Shown here: piece by piece, positions 8,065-17,576 of the stretch
Numbering within the stretch: the stretch's first letter is position 1
Layout of the letters: each line of letters starts with the position of its first letter
DNA from: Longimicrobium sp.
GTDB lineage: Bacteria; Gemmatimonadota; Gemmatimonadetes; Longimicrobiales; Longimicrobiaceae
Length of the DNA stretch: 45,078 nucleotides
Direction: 5' to 3'
NCBI GenBank assembly: GCA_036389795.1
Contig: DASVWD010000065.1
Coordinates: 1 to 45,078 of the forward strand
Program-made: the position numbers and the translations under genes
Notes under the pieces: generated by a model
Told to the model about the DNA's origin: nothing
The model's database searches: none
The model's input: the letters and a program-made list of their open reading frames with translations, nothing else

Positions 8065-11000
8065 TCAGGCGGCGACGGCGCGGGCGACCTCCTGCAGCGC
8101 GCGCACGCCCAGCGCGTACGCCGCCAGCGGCAGGTCGCCGCGCAGCTCGGCCAGGGCGTCGCGGTAGGCGCGGAAGACGGCCGCGTGCGCCTGCTCCAGG
8201 TGCCCGAGCGCGCGGCCGGGCTCCTCGCCCTGGCCGAGCACCGCGGCCACCACGGCGCGCTGGGCGGCGGTCACGTCCTCTTCCAGCGCCCCGGCGTAGC
8301 GCCGCCCCCAGGGGTCGGCCCCCGCGGCCGCGCGCAGCGCCTCGCGCAGCCGCGCCGTGGCCAGGCGGTCGGAGACGGCGTAGAACGCCTTCGCCGTGCG
8401 CACCTCCTCGGCGCCGGCCGCGCGGGCCACGTGCACGATCTCCAGGAGCTGCGGGAGGAAGCGCAGCGTGATCAGCCGCTCGCCCATGGTGCGCTCCACC
8501 CCCAGCGCCTGGATCTCCTTCAGCCGCTCCTCGAACAGGGTGCGGTCCTCGCCGGCCACGAACCGGGTGAAGCCGCCGCGCAGCGTGGCGAGCCCGGCGC
8601 GCACCTCCTCGATCAGCGCCCCCGTCTCCGCCCCCGCGGGCGCGTTGGCCAGCAGCCAGTGCGTGGTGGCCGCCAGCGCGCGGGCCAGGCCGGCGAGCCA
8701 GCGGTAGATCACCTCCTGCGGGCGCGTCCCCTCGGCCTCGGCCAGCTCGGCGCGCAGCTCGGCGGCGCCGGCCACGCGGCCGGCCACCAGCCAGGCGCGC
8801 ACCACGTCGGGGATCGGCCGCCCCGTGTCGCGCGCCAGGCGGTGCAGGAAGGAGGAGCCCATCAGGTTCACCAGGTCGTTCACCAGCTCGGTGGTGACGA
8901 TCTCGCGCCGCAGCCGGTGCGCGCGCAGCCGCTCCCCGCCCACCGCCGCCACGGCGTCGGGGGGGAAGTAGCCGACCAGGTACGGCTCCATCGCCGGGTC
9001 GTCGGGGACGTCGGAGGCCAGGAGCGCCGCCTTGGCGACCAGCTTGGAGTGCGCCAGCAGCACGCAGAGCGTCGGCCGGGTGAGGCCCCTGCGCTCGGCG
9101 GCGCGCACGCGCAGCTCGTCCGCGCCGGGGATCCCCTCCTCCCCGGGGTCCAGCCGCCCGTCGCGGGAGAGCGCCTGGATGAGCGCGGTGAAGTCGTCCA
9201 GCGCCTCGCGCGAGCGATACTCGTCGAGCGAGACGGCGAGCGACTGGTGGAAGTTGTTCTTCAGCACCAGCCGCGACACCTCGTCGGTCATCGAGGCCAG
9301 CAGCTCGTTGCGCCCCTCGACCGTCATCCCGCCGGACTGCACCACGCTCCCCAGCAGGATCTTGAGGTTCACCTCGTGGTCCGACATGTCCACGCCCGCC
9401 GAGTTGTCGAGCGCGTCGGTGTTGATCTTCCCCCCGGCGAGCGCGAAGGAGATGCGGCCCCGCTGGGTGAAGCCCAGGTTGCCGCCCTCGCCGACCACCC
9501 GGCAGCGCAGCTCCTGGGCGTCCACGCGCACGGGGTCGTTGGAGGTGTCGCCCACGTCGCCGTGCGTCTCCTCGGCGTCCTTCACGTAGGTGCCGATCCC
9601 TCCGTTCCAGAGCAGCTCCACCGGCGCCTTCAGCACCGCGCGCACCAGCCCCTCGCCGTCCAGGCGCTCCACGTCGTCGGGGAGCCCCAGCGCCGCGCGG
9701 GCCTGGGGCGTCACCTCGACCTCCTTCGAGGCGCGCGGGACGATCATGGCGCCCGGCGAGAGCGCCGCGCGGTCGTAGTCGTCCCAGCTGGACCGCGCCA
9801 GGCCGAACATCCGCTTCCGCTCGGCGAAGGAGCGCGCCGGGTCGGGGTCGGGGTCGATGAACACGTGGCGGTGGTCGAAGGCGGCGATCAGGCGGATCTG
9901 CTCCGAGAGCAGCATCCCGTTGCCGAAGACGTCGCCGCTCATGTCGCCGATCCCCGCCACGGTGAAGGGCTCGGTCTGGATGTCCTTCCCCAGCTCGCGG
10001 AAGTGGCGCCTGACGCACTCCCAGCCGCCCTTGGCGGTGATCCCCTCGCGCTTGTGGTCGTAGCCCTGCGAGCCGCCGCTGGCGAAGGCGTCGCCCAGCC
10101 AGAAGCCGTACTCGGCCGCCACGGCGTTGGCGGTGTCGGAGAGGTGCGCCGTCCCCTTGTCGGCCGCCACCACCAGGTACGGGTCGTCGCCGTCGTGGCG
10201 CACCACCCGCGGCGGGGGCACCACCTTCCCGTCCACCAGGTTGTCGGTGACGTCCAGCAGCCCGCGCATGAGCGTCATGTACTGCTGGCGCGCCTCCTCC
10301 ATCTGGGCGTCGCGCTCGGGGAAGGTGCGCTTGGTGATGAAGCCGCCCTTGGAGCCCGAGGGGACTATTGTTGCGTTCTTGACCACCTGCGTGAGGACCA
10401 GCCCCAGCACCTCGGTGCGGAAGTCCTCGTGCCGGTCCGACCAGCGGATCCCGCCGCGGGAGACGGGGGCGGCGCGCAGGTGCACCCCCTCCATCCGCGC
10501 GGAGTGCACGTAGACCTCGTAGAGGAGGCGCGTGCGCTTGAGCTCCTCGACGTCGGCGTTGCGCACCTTGATGGAGAGGTAGGGGACGCCGCCGCTGGTG
10601 GCCGTGGGGTCCGCGCCGCCGTGGCGGAAGTAATTGGTGCGGACGGTGGCCTCGATCAGGTTGCCGATCCGCCGGAGCGCCCGGTCGTCGGCCAGCGAGC
10701 CCACGCGCTCCAGCTGGCTCAGCAGCTCGCGCCGGAGCGCCTCCAGCTCGGCCTTGGGCGTCCGCTTCTCGGGTGAGAGGCGGGCGTGGAAGAGGTCCAG
10801 CAGCAGCCGGGCCACCCCGGGGTAGGCCAGGAAGGCGCGCACCGGCGAGAGGCGCGACGGCACGGCGCCGATCTGCGAGGCGTAGTTGGCGTAGGTGCGC
10901 ACCAGGTCCACCTCGCGCCAGCGCATCCCGGCGGCCAGCACCAGGGCGTTGTAGGGGTCGCGCTGGGCCTGGCCGGCGCGGGAGGCCAGCAGGCTCTCGG

Positions 11001-12945
11001 CCTGGGCGTCGTGGTGGGCGGGGGGGATCGGCTCGCCGGCGCGGGTCTGCACGTAGAACGAGTAGACCATGAGCGGCGGCAGCTCGCGCGCCGCGAGAAG
11101 GAAGGTGTCGACCTCCACCACCCGCACCCCGTGGTCTTCCAGGAGCGGCATGAAGTCGGAGAGCACCAGCCGCTCGCCTTCCAGGAAGAGCTTGAGCACG
11201 GTGGCCCCGGCCGGGACGGGCTCGCCCTCCAGCGGCGCCCGGAAGTGCAGCGCCTCGCGCCCGCCGCCGCGGCGCATGGCCTCCAGGTGCAGCACGTCCT
11301 GCAGCGCGGCCGCGGGGGTGTTGGCGGCGCGGTAGTCCTCGCCGAAGGCGCCGCCGTAGAGGCGGGCCAGCCGCCGCGCCTCGGCGCCGTCGTCCACCGC
11401 CCCGGCGAGCGCCTCCTCCAGCCGGTCTTCCCACGAGCGGATGAGGAGCGCCACCTCGCGCTCCAGGTCGCGCTCGGCGCCGGCCACCTCGTCGCCCGCG
11501 GCGGCGCCGTCGGCCGCGGCCAGGTAGAAGTGCACGCGCGCCTGGTTGCCGGCGCCCATGGCCAGGTAGAAGTCGCGCACCGCGCCGCCCACGCGGCGCG
11601 AGAGCATGTCGCCCACCTGGCGGCGGACCTCCTCGCTGTAGCGGCCGCGCGGCAGGATCACCATCACCGCGGTCTCGCCGCGGATCGGGTCGGGGCGCAG
11701 CGTCACCGCCACGTCGTCGCCGAAGATGGCGTTGAGGGCGGCCTGCACCTCGACCTGCAGCTGCTCGGTGGTGGCCTGGAAGAGCTCGTCCTTGGGCATC
11801 AGCTGGAGGATGGAGACGATCTCCTTCCAGTCGTGCGAGCCGGGACGGGCGCCGCTCTCGGACAGGATGCGGCGCAGCTTGTGGCGGAGGATGGGGATGT
11901 CGGCGGGGTTCTGCGCGTACGCCTGCGAGGTGAAGAGCCCCAGGAAGCGCCACTCGCCCACCACGCGCCCCGACTCGTCGAGCTTCTTGACCCCCACGTA
12001 GTCCATGCGGGCGCGCCGGTGCACGGTGGACTCGCGGTTGGCCTTGGAGACCAGGAGCAGCGGCCCGTGCAGCACCCGCTCGCGGAAGTCGGCGGGGTAC
12101 TGGGAGAGAGGCCTGGGCGCGTGGAACTGCGACTTCTCCTCCTCGGCCAGGATGCCGAGCCCGGAGCCGGGCTCCACGGCCACCGCCGCCTCCTCGCCCT
12201 CGCCGGAGATGTCGTACGAGCGGAAGCCCAGGAAGACGAAGTTGCCGTCGCGCAGCCAGCCCAGGAACTCCAGGTACTCGCCGTACTCGCGGGCGTGCTC
12301 GGGGAAGCGGCGCACGTAGCCCGCCACCTGGGCCGAGACGCGGTCGAGCGCGTCGAGCATCGCGCGGAAGTCGCGGGTGGCCTCCACCACGTCGGTGAGG
12401 CGGCGCTGGATCTCGCGGCGGACCTCCTCGGCGCGCTCGGGGCGGGCGATGTGGGGGATCTCGGCGTGGCTGAGCGCCTCCAGCTGGTCGCCGCGCGCGC
12501 CCGCGCCCACGGCGGCGATGCGCCCCTCGGCGTCGCGGTCCACCCGCAGCACGGGGTAGACGTAGTGGAGGATCGGGATCTCCTCGCCCTTCAGGTACTC
12601 GCGGATGGTGTCGACGATGAAGGGCCGGTCGCCCACCTCGGTGCGGACCACGGTGACGGGGGCGTGCCACCCCTCCTCGCGCGGGTCGGCGAGCTCGACG
12701 TTCACGCGGTCGGGGCGGGCGCGCTGGAGGAACTCCCAGGCGCCCAGCGTCATGGCGCCCAGTTCCTCCACGGAGCGCTCCTCCAGGAGCTGCCGGGGGA
12801 CCTTGCCGAAGAAGATGCGGGCGAAGTCGCAGAGCAGCGCGCCGTCGGCGCGGCCCAGCGCGCCCAGGTGCCGGCAGAGCTCGTCCACGGTCACCGCGCC
12901 CTGCGCGGGGGCGGCGGCCGGGGGGAGGGGGGCGGTGGTGCTCAT
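8065..12945 (-). CDS. gdhB: NAD-specific glutamate dehydrogenase, large (about 180 kDa) class (1626 aa)
   Basis: Converts glutamate and NAD+ to 2-oxoglutarate, NADH and ammonium; the large class is mostly catabolic. The length matches the GDH-180 family. The N-terminal half shows the family's regulatory region (RPFIVDTIREYL, NFVFLGFRSYDI). The catalytic core lies at about residues 820-1130, with VSRGGIRWSDRHEDFRTEV, the QVVKNATIVPSGSKGG segment carrying the active-site lysines, GIGDMSGDVFGNG, and DNSAGVDMSDHEVN. The C-terminal helical part (SSFLHRLARDTG, EVVRAWL-like) is also present. No frameshift is seen over nearly 5 kb. The ATG at 12945 follows an AAGG. It is monocistronic, with a tandem repeat region upstream and an inverted repeat downstream. 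Confidence 0.97.
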   Translation of the reverse strand: MSTTAPLPPAAAPAQGAVTVDELCRHLGALGRADGALLCDFARIFFGKVPRQLLEERSVEELGAMTLGAWEFLQRARPDRVNVELADPREEGWHAPVTVVRTEVGDRPFIVDTIREYLKGEEIPILHYVYPVLRVDRDAEGRIAAVGAGARGDQLEALSHAEIPHIARPERAEEVRREIQRRLTDVVEATRDFRAMLDALDRVSAQVAGYVRRFPEHAREYGEYLEFLGWLRDGNFVFLGFRSYDISGEGEEAAVAVEPGSGLGILAEEEKSQFHAPRPLSQYPADFRERVLHGPLLLVSKANRESTVHRRARMDYVGVKKLDESGRVVGEWRFLGLFTSQAYAQNPADIPILRHKLRRILSESGARPGSHDWKEIVSILQLMPKDELFQATTEQLQVEVQAALNAIFGDDVAVTLRPDPIRGETAVMVILPRGRYSEEVRRQVGDMLSRRVGGAVRDFYLAMGAGNQARVHFYLAAADGAAAGDEVAGAERDLEREVALLIRSWEDRLEEALAGAVDDGAEARRLARLYGGAFGEDYRAANTPAAALQDVLHLEAMRRGGGREALHFRAPLEGEPVPAGATVLKLFLEGERLVLSDFMPLLEDHGVRVVEVDTFLLAARELPPLMVYSFYVQTRAGEPIPPAHHDAQAESLLASRAGQAQRDPYNALVLAAGMRWREVDLVRTYANYASQIGAVPSRLSPVRAFLAYPGVARLLLDLFHARLSPEKRTPKAELEALRRELLSQLERVGSLADDRALRRIGNLIEATVRTNYFRHGGADPTATSGGVPYLSIKVRNADVEELKRTRLLYEVYVHSARMEGVHLRAAPVSRGGIRWSDRHEDFRTEVLGLVLTQVVKNATIVPSGSKGGFITKRTFPERDAQMEEARQQYMTLMRGLLDVTDNLVDGKVVPPPRVVRHDGDDPYLVVAADKGTAHLSDTANAVAAEYGFWLGDAFASGGSQGYDHKREGITAKGGWECVRRHFRELGKDIQTEPFTVAGIGDMSGDVFGNGMLLSEQIRLIAAFDHRHVFIDPDPDPARSFAERKRMFGLARSSWDDYDRAALSPGAMIVPRASKEVEVTPQARAALGLPDDVERLDGEGLVRAVLKAPVELLWNGGIGTYVKDAEETHGDVGDTSNDPVRVDAQELRCRVVGEGGNLGFTQRGRISFALAGGKINTDALDNSAGVDMSDHEVNLKILLGSVVQSGGMTVEGRNELLASMTDEVSRLVLKNNFHQSLAVSLDEYRSREALDDFTALIQALSRDGRLDPGEEGIPGADELRVRAAERRGLTRPTLCVLLAHSKLVAKAALLASDVPDDPAMEPYLVGYFPPDAVAAVGGERLRAHRLRREIVTTELVNDLVNLMGSSFLHRLARDTGRPIPDVVRAWLVAGRVAGAAELRAELAEAEGTRPQEVIYRWLAGLARALAATTHWLLANAPAGAETGALIEEVRAGLATLRGGFTRFVAGEDRTLFEERLKEIQALGVERTMGERLITLRFLPQLLEIVHVARAAGAEEVRTAKAFYAVSDRLATARLREALRAAAGADPWGRRYAGALEEDVTAAQRAVVAAVLGQGEEPGRALGHLEQAHAAVFRAYRDALAELRGDLPLAAYALGVRALQEVARAVAA

Positions 12946-13550
12946 CTAGCCTTCAGGGACTCGGGTTGCCTGGCCTGGAATCAGGGGCGGGCAATGTAAT
13001 TCATCGGCGGGGGAGGGGCGAGAGTACGGAGTACGAGGTACGAAAGTACGGAAGTACGGAAGTACGGAAGTGCGGAAGTGCGGAAGTGCGTGAGTGCGTG
13101 AGTGCGTGAGTGCGTTGGGGCTCGCGCGCTTCGACGGGCTTCGGCGCGGCGGCAGGCGGCCCCCGCCCTGGCGCCTGGCGCGCCTGTCCCTCCCCCGAAC
13201 TTCAGGGGAGGGACTTCGGTGCTTCGCGCGACGAAACCAGGGACAGGGCGAATTGGGGTGCGCGGTTGAAGCCTCGCGGGGTTTGCGAGGCTTTCTGTCG
13301 TTGTAGCCGCGGATTCATCCGCCTTCCAGCGCGGTGCCCGCGTCGATTTTGCGTGAGGGATGCGCGCCCGACAGGGCCGGGACGCCGCCGCGACACGGGG
13401 TATCGTCGCGGCGGTGGCCCGGCGCGGTTGGGCACGGTCGTATCGTGCCCTACCGCGCGCGCAGCCCGGCCCGGAGCGCAGCGGAGGGACACGCCCGGAT
13501 CCGCAGTTCGCAGTTGCTGTTGCTGCCGAGAAAACGCGATCGACGGAAGA
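12946..13550. other. Noncoding gap of 605 bases rich in repeats
   Basis: I see no supportable gene. Contents in order: the presumed upstream region of glutamate dehydrogenase (to about 13015), an 8-bp tandem array (13021-13114), a TTCGACGGGCTTCGGCGCGG motif shared with the gap at 1145, a hairpin TCCCTCCCC / GGGGAGGGA near 13188-13213, and at about 13255-13330 an inverted copy of the GTTGAA/GTTGTAG repeat. The remainder looks like degenerate palindromic sequence up to the TonB receptor stop. Confidence 0.7.
13021..13114. repeat. Graded 8-bp tandem repeat array
   Basis: About ten units change stepwise along the array: AAGTACGG, then AAGTGCGG, then GAGTGCGT. The order of variants shows growth by local duplication (slippage). 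It resembles the complement of the 7-bp CACTTCG arrays elsewhere. Confidence 0.85.
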
Positions 13551-15767
13551 TCAGAACTTCCAGGAGACGCCCGCGACGGGGACGATCGGCAGCGTGGCGA
13601 TCGGGCGGGCGCCGTCGCGGCTGCGGGGGGTGTAGCGGTAGAAGAGCGCGTCGCGCCGGTCCAGCGCGTTCATCAGCCGGAAGTACGGCGTCACCTCCGT
13701 CTCGCGCGCGGCCAGGCGCGGGGTCCAGGTGCGCGACACCTCGGCGTCGATGCGCAGGAACGGCGCGGGGGCCAGCGCCGAGAGCGGGGCGCCGTCGGAG
13801 ACGTCCACCGGCGGGGTGTCGGCCTCGCCGCTGGTGAGCCCGCCGGGGGCGGTAGGAAGGGTGTTGGCGTCGGGCACCACGCCCACCGAGGTGTACGGCA
13901 GCCCCGCGCCGTACGCCAGGCGCAGCTGGAAGCGCCCGCCGCGCCCCAGCCCGCCGCCGAGGCCCGCGGAGAGGATCTGCCGCCCCGCGAAGCGCTCGCC
14001 CTCCTCGCGGCTCGCCTCGGACCAGTGCCAGGCCAGCGAGTACCCCAGCCAGCCGTTCAGGCTGCCGACGCCGCGCCGCACCCACACGTCGACCCCCGAG
14101 GCGTAGGTGCCCACCTGCTCGGGGTGGGGGACGTTGTCGAAGCGCTTGAAGTACCCCTCCAGCCCCAGCCGCACCCCCTCGGCCAGCTCCTGGTCGAGCG
14201 CGAGCGAGAGGTGGTCGGCGCCGGCCACGGCCAGGTCGGTGGCCAGCCCCAGGGAGTCGGCCAGGCTGGGGACGCCGATGTCGAAGGGGAACTGGTGCCG
14301 CACCCGCACGTACTGGTGGTACCTGCCCCCCGCCAGGGTGAGCGCGGCGCGGTCGCTCACCAGCCAGGTGAGCGAGGCCCGCGGCGAGAAGGTGAGGAAG
14401 GGCCCGCCCGAGAACATGTCGCTCCGCACCCCTCCGCGCACCACCCAGCGCCGCGCCGCCTGCCAGTGCCCCTCGACGTACCACCCGCCCGCGGTGCCGC
14501 TGGAGCGCGTCTCCAGCAGCGTCCGCTCGCCGGCCGCGGCCTCGCGGGCGCGGTGGCGCACCTCCTGGCGGTCGTACGAGTAGCCGTAGGCGAGCCGCAG
14601 GTCGCCCAGCTGGCTGGAGAGGTCCACCGCCATGCGGGTGCGCCGGGTGTGCGCCTCCAGGAGGAGCGCGCTCGCGCCGGTGCCCTCGGGGAGCCAGGCG
14701 TCGAAGTCGGCCACGGCCAGCGTCACCACGCCGTCCTTCCCCAGCACGGGGCTCCGGAGCCGCACGGAGCCGGCCCCGGTGCTCCAGCGGGCGAAGTTCT
14801 CCCGCGCGGGGACGGTGTCCAGGCGCACCCCCTCGCCGTTGTGGAAGCCGGTGGCGGCCACGCTCACCCCGCCGCCCAGGTCCACGTCCAGGCGGGCCAG
14901 CGCGTCGGCGAACTCGTAGGGGAAGGGCTGGTCGCCCACGGTGGCCAGGCTGGTGCCGTGCACGGTGCGCCCGGCCACCAGGTAGCTGGCGCCCTTCCAC
15001 ACCGGCCCCTCCAGCGAGCCGCGGGCGGAGACCATGTCCACGGCGCCGCGGGCGGTGTGGCGCCCGGGGGCGGCGCTCCTGGTGGAGAGGTCCAGCACGT
15101 AGCTGATCCCGCCGTCGTAGCGGGCGGGCGCGCCGCCCAGGTAGAGCCGCGCGCCGGAGAGGAGGCCGGGGTCGAAGCTCTCGATGAGCCCGCCCATGTG
15201 GAAGGGGGCGTACACGGGGGCGCCGTCCAGCAGCACCAGCTTGAGGTCGGCGGCGGCGCCGCGCACGAAGAGCACGTCGCCCGGCTCGCCCCCGCCGCCG
15301 GGCGGGGCGCCGCCCCCGCCGCCGGGGAGCCCCGCCCCCACGCCGCTCCCCTCCATGGCCGGGAAGTCGGTGATGGCGGCCTCGCCGCGCGAGGCGGGCT
15401 CGGAGCCGCCGCCGGCCAGCCTGCCCCCGGCGCTGGCGACCACGGTGTCGACGGTGAGGGGGCGGTAGCGCAGCGAGACGACCAGGACCATCTCGCCCCG
15501 CGCGGGGACCAGCACCTCCATCTGGACCGGCTCGTGCTCCAGGTGGCGCACGCGGAAGGTCTGCCGCCCGGCGGGGACGTGGGCGAGCAGGTAGGCGCCG
15601 TTGCTGTCGGCGGTGACGGAGAAGGTGCGGGGGCCGCTCTGCACCTCCACCACGGCCAGGGGCACGGGGAGGCCGCTGGGCTCGCTCTGCACGGTGCCGC
15701 GGATGCTCCCCCAGGCCGTGTCGGCGGGGGAGGCGGCGAGCAGCGCGAGGGCGAGGGCGGTCAGCAT
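13551..15767 (-). CDS. TonB-dependent outer-membrane receptor with N-terminal carboxypeptidase-regulatory-like domain (738 aa)
   Basis: A signal peptide (MLTALALALLAASPADTAW) is followed by a Ig-like CarboxypepD_reg domain (GSIRGTVQSEPSGLPVPLAVVEV ... PAGRQTFRVRHLEH), then a plug region with FVRGAAADLKLVLLDGAPVYAPFH and the glycine-rich GGGGGAPPGGGG linker, and a C-terminal beta-barrel rich in alternating aromatic strands ending in ...VSWKF, i.e. a C-terminal Phe as is usual for barrel insertion. It probably imports a bulky nutrient or carries an envelope signal; the substrate is unknown. It is the third gene after the sigma and anti-sigma genes (42-base gap), so it is likely the main target of that sigma factor. 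Confidence 0.92.
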   Translation of the reverse strand: MLTALALALLAASPADTAWGSIRGTVQSEPSGLPVPLAVVEVQSGPRTFSVTADSNGAYLLAHVPAGRQTFRVRHLEHEPVQMEVLVPARGEMVLVVSLRYRPLTVDTVVASAGGRLAGGGSEPASRGEAAITDFPAMEGSGVGAGLPGGGGGAPPGGGGEPGDVLFVRGAAADLKLVLLDGAPVYAPFHMGGLIESFDPGLLSGARLYLGGAPARYDGGISYVLDLSTRSAAPGRHTARGAVDMVSARGSLEGPVWKGASYLVAGRTVHGTSLATVGDQPFPYEFADALARLDVDLGGGVSVAATGFHNGEGVRLDTVPARENFARWSTGAGSVRLRSPVLGKDGVVTLAVADFDAWLPEGTGASALLLEAHTRRTRMAVDLSSQLGDLRLAYGYSYDRQEVRHRAREAAAGERTLLETRSSGTAGGWYVEGHWQAARRWVVRGGVRSDMFSGGPFLTFSPRASLTWLVSDRAALTLAGGRYHQYVRVRHQFPFDIGVPSLADSLGLATDLAVAGADHLSLALDQELAEGVRLGLEGYFKRFDNVPHPEQVGTYASGVDVWVRRGVGSLNGWLGYSLAWHWSEASREEGERFAGRQILSAGLGGGLGRGGRFQLRLAYGAGLPYTSVGVVPDANTLPTAPGGLTSGEADTPPVDVSDGAPLSALAPAPFLRIDAEVSRTWTPRLAARETEVTPYFRLMNALDRRDALFYRYTPRSRDGARPIATLPIVPVAGVSWKF

Positions 15768-15809
15768 CGGTCGGGGGTGCGGAGGACTGCGGGGCGGCGG
15801 CCCGCGCCG

Positions 15810-16598
15810 TCAGCTCCCGACGCGGAACACCAGCTCGTCGGTCGATTCGGGGCCCGCCTGGGGGACCAGCGGCCGGAGCTCGTCGCCGTCCTTGGCGACG
15901 TACACCTGGCCGTTGACTTCCACCGCCGCGGCCTCGGCCGCCTGGGGGAGCTCCACCGTCACTTCGCCCCCGCGCGCGCCGGCGAGCTCGATTCTACCCG
16001 GGGAGGTGTGGAAACGTGCCCGGTGCTCCGGCCCGCGGTACAGCACCCGGGCGCCGGGCTCGGGGGTGGACTGCACCACCAGCCTGAGGTCGGCGGCGCC
16101 GGTGAGCGCCACGCGCACCCGGCCGTCCCGCACCGGGACGGTGACGCCGCTGGGCGCCCCGAGGTCCGGGGCGGGCGCGGCGGCGGGCGCCGGGGCGGGC
16201 TGGATCTCCTGGGCCTGGGGGGAGCGCTCGCGGGGGAGGACCGCGTCCTCGATCCAGGCGCGCACGGGCGAGCCGGGCACGGCCGCGGCGGCCACGCCGG
16301 CCAGGCCCAGCACCAGCACGGCCGCGCGCAGCAGCGCGCGGCGCGCCTCGACGAAGCGGTGTTGCCGGGCAGCCATCCGCCGGCGGCGGAACGACATCTG
16401 GGCCTGGGCCACGGGGGCCGCCACGTCGGCCTGCGCCAGCAGGGCGCTCGTCCGCTCGCCGGCCGCGCGCAGCGCGCGCAGCTCGCCGGCGCAGGCCGGG
16501 CAGGCGGCCAGGTGCGCCTCGGCCTCCGCCCGCTCGGGCGGCGGCAGCTCGGCGTCGAGCAGCGCCTGCAATATACCTTCAGCCAAGTGCTTGTTCAC
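15810..16598 (-). CDS. Membrane-anchored zinc-finger anti-sigma factor (262 aa)
   Basis: The N-terminal zf-HC2-type motif HLAACPACAGEL (about residues 29-40) is the usual zinc-binding sigma-docking site. A basic stretch (RRRRMAARQHR) precedes one transmembrane helix at about residues 90-112 (LLRAAVLVLGLAGVAAAAV). The periplasmic part has a Pro/Ala linker and a beta-rich C-terminal domain, reminiscent of FecR-type domains, though I would not assign it firmly. The start is GTG at 16598 behind AGGAGG; it overlaps the end of the sigma gene by 20 bases, so the two are translationally coupled. By inference it holds the sigma factor inactive at the membrane until an envelope signal arrives. Confidence 0.9.
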   Translation of the reverse strand: MNKHLAEGILQALLDAELPPPERAEAEAHLAACPACAGELRALRAAGERTSALLAQADVAAPVAQAQMSFRRRRMAARQHRFVEARRALLRAAVLVLGLAGVAAAAVPGSPVRAWIEDAVLPRERSPQAQEIQPAPAPAAAPAPDLGAPSGVTVPVRDGRVRVALTGAADLRLVVQSTPEPGARVLYRGPEHRARFHTSPGRIELAGARGGEVTVELPQAAEAAAVEVNGQVYVAKDGDELRPLVPQAGPESTDELVFRVGS

Positions 16599-17106
16599 CT
16601 TCTCCCTCCTGGGCGTCGTACACGGACACGAACCTGCGGGCGGCGCGGGCGAGGAGCGTGCCCACCGAGCCGGGGGCCACCGCGGCCACCTTTGCGATCT
16701 CGTCGTAGCGGAAGCCTTCCTCGCGCATCAGCAGCATCTGCCGGTCGCGCTCCGACAACTTCCCGAGCGCCTCCCGCACCCGCGCGATGGTGGAGGTGCG
16801 CTCCAGCGTCTCGTCGGGGCGGGGGAGCGCGCTGGGGGTCCAGGGGCGCACCGCCAGGAGCCGCTCGCGCCGCTTGGCTGTGCGGGCGCTGTCGCGGAAC
16901 AGGTTGGTGGCCACCGTGAAGAGCCAGAGCCGGGCCTCGTCCTCGGGCATGCTGCGCCCCAGCAGGCGCACGAACGACTCCTGCGCGATGTCGTCGGCGG
17001 CGTCGCTGTCGCCGGTCATCCGGTGCAGGTACCGGAAGAGCGACGGGTACAGCTTGCGGAAGAGGGCGTCGTAGTCCACGCTCGCGGCGGCGCTCGGGGA
17101 AGTCAC
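16579..17106 (-). CDS. ECF-family RNA polymerase sigma factor (175 aa)
   Basis: Region 2 is seen in YDALFRKLYPSLFRYLHRMTGD and DDIAQESFVRLL (the conserved core-binding segment), followed by WLFTVATNLFRDSAR. Region 4 is in LSERDRQMLLMREEGFRYDEIAKVAAVAPGSV, containing the -35-binding helix-turn-helix. Regions 1.1 and 3 are absent, as expected for ECF factors. The GTG at 17106 gives normal ECF length; an AGGAG lies about 12 bases upstream. The frame stays open for a further 450 bases upstream, but that part reads as Pro/Arg-rich noise. It heads a three-gene operon with its anti-sigma and a TonB-dependent receptor. Confidence 0.9.
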   Translation of the reverse strand: MTSPSAAASVDYDALFRKLYPSLFRYLHRMTGDSDAADDIAQESFVRLLGRSMPEDEARLWLFTVATNLFRDSARTAKRRERLLAVRPWTPSALPRPDETLERTSTIARVREALGKLSERDRQMLLMREEGFRYDEIAKVAAVAPGSVGTLLARAARRFVSVYDAQEGEGEQALG

Positions 17107-17576
17107 GGCCGGGCCGCGCTCCTGGCGCGGGGCCGCCGCGGGCCACGGCAGGCTGCTCTGGGTCGAGTGCACGGTCGGCGCGCCACCATCTCCGGGGTCG
17201 CTTGCGCCGGGTACGCCTGCCCTGCCGCGGGTGCGCGGCGGGCCCTCGTCCCCCGGCCTTCCAGTGGCAGAAGAACGCGCCGTCTCACGCACTTGTGACA
17301 CTCCGCGCAATTGCCGTGCGGCCGGGCGCGCACCCGCGGGAGCGGAGCGCGCCGGATGCCGGGCGGCGTGCACGGTAGGGCGGGAGACGAATGGAGGCAA
17401 GGGTCGCACCCGGCGGCTCGGGTCGGCGGTTCGCGCTGCACCTGATGGAGAAACGCACGAGGGAGACGGATCAGGACGGCCCGCACCGCGAGGGCCGAAA
17501 GAGAGTGGATGCCCGGTCGTGCGCCGCGGCCGGTCGGACCCGGCACTTCGCACCTCGCACTTCGCACTTTGTCCGG
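17107..17576. other. Gap of 470 bases, promoter region plus short tandem repeats
   Basis: Upstream region of the sigma operon. Apart from the candidate promoter at 17274-17300, the only structure I see is a short tandem array of CACTTCG/CACCTCG units at 17543-17570, just after the stop of the small membrane protein operon. Confidence 0.6.
17274..17300 (-). promoter_or_regulatory. Possible ECF-type promoter for the sigma operon
   Basis: On the minus strand TGTCACA (17300-17294), 16 bases and CGTT (17277-17274) resemble a -35/-10 pair of an ECF promoter and would allow autoregulation. The assignment is by eye and unproven. It sits about 170 bases before the sigma start. Confidence 0.25.

Noticed and set aside
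8065-12945. Equally long frame in another register over glutamate dehydrogenase
   Set aside because: Only one frame shows the GDH motifs; the other is low-complexity Arg/Gly/Pro.
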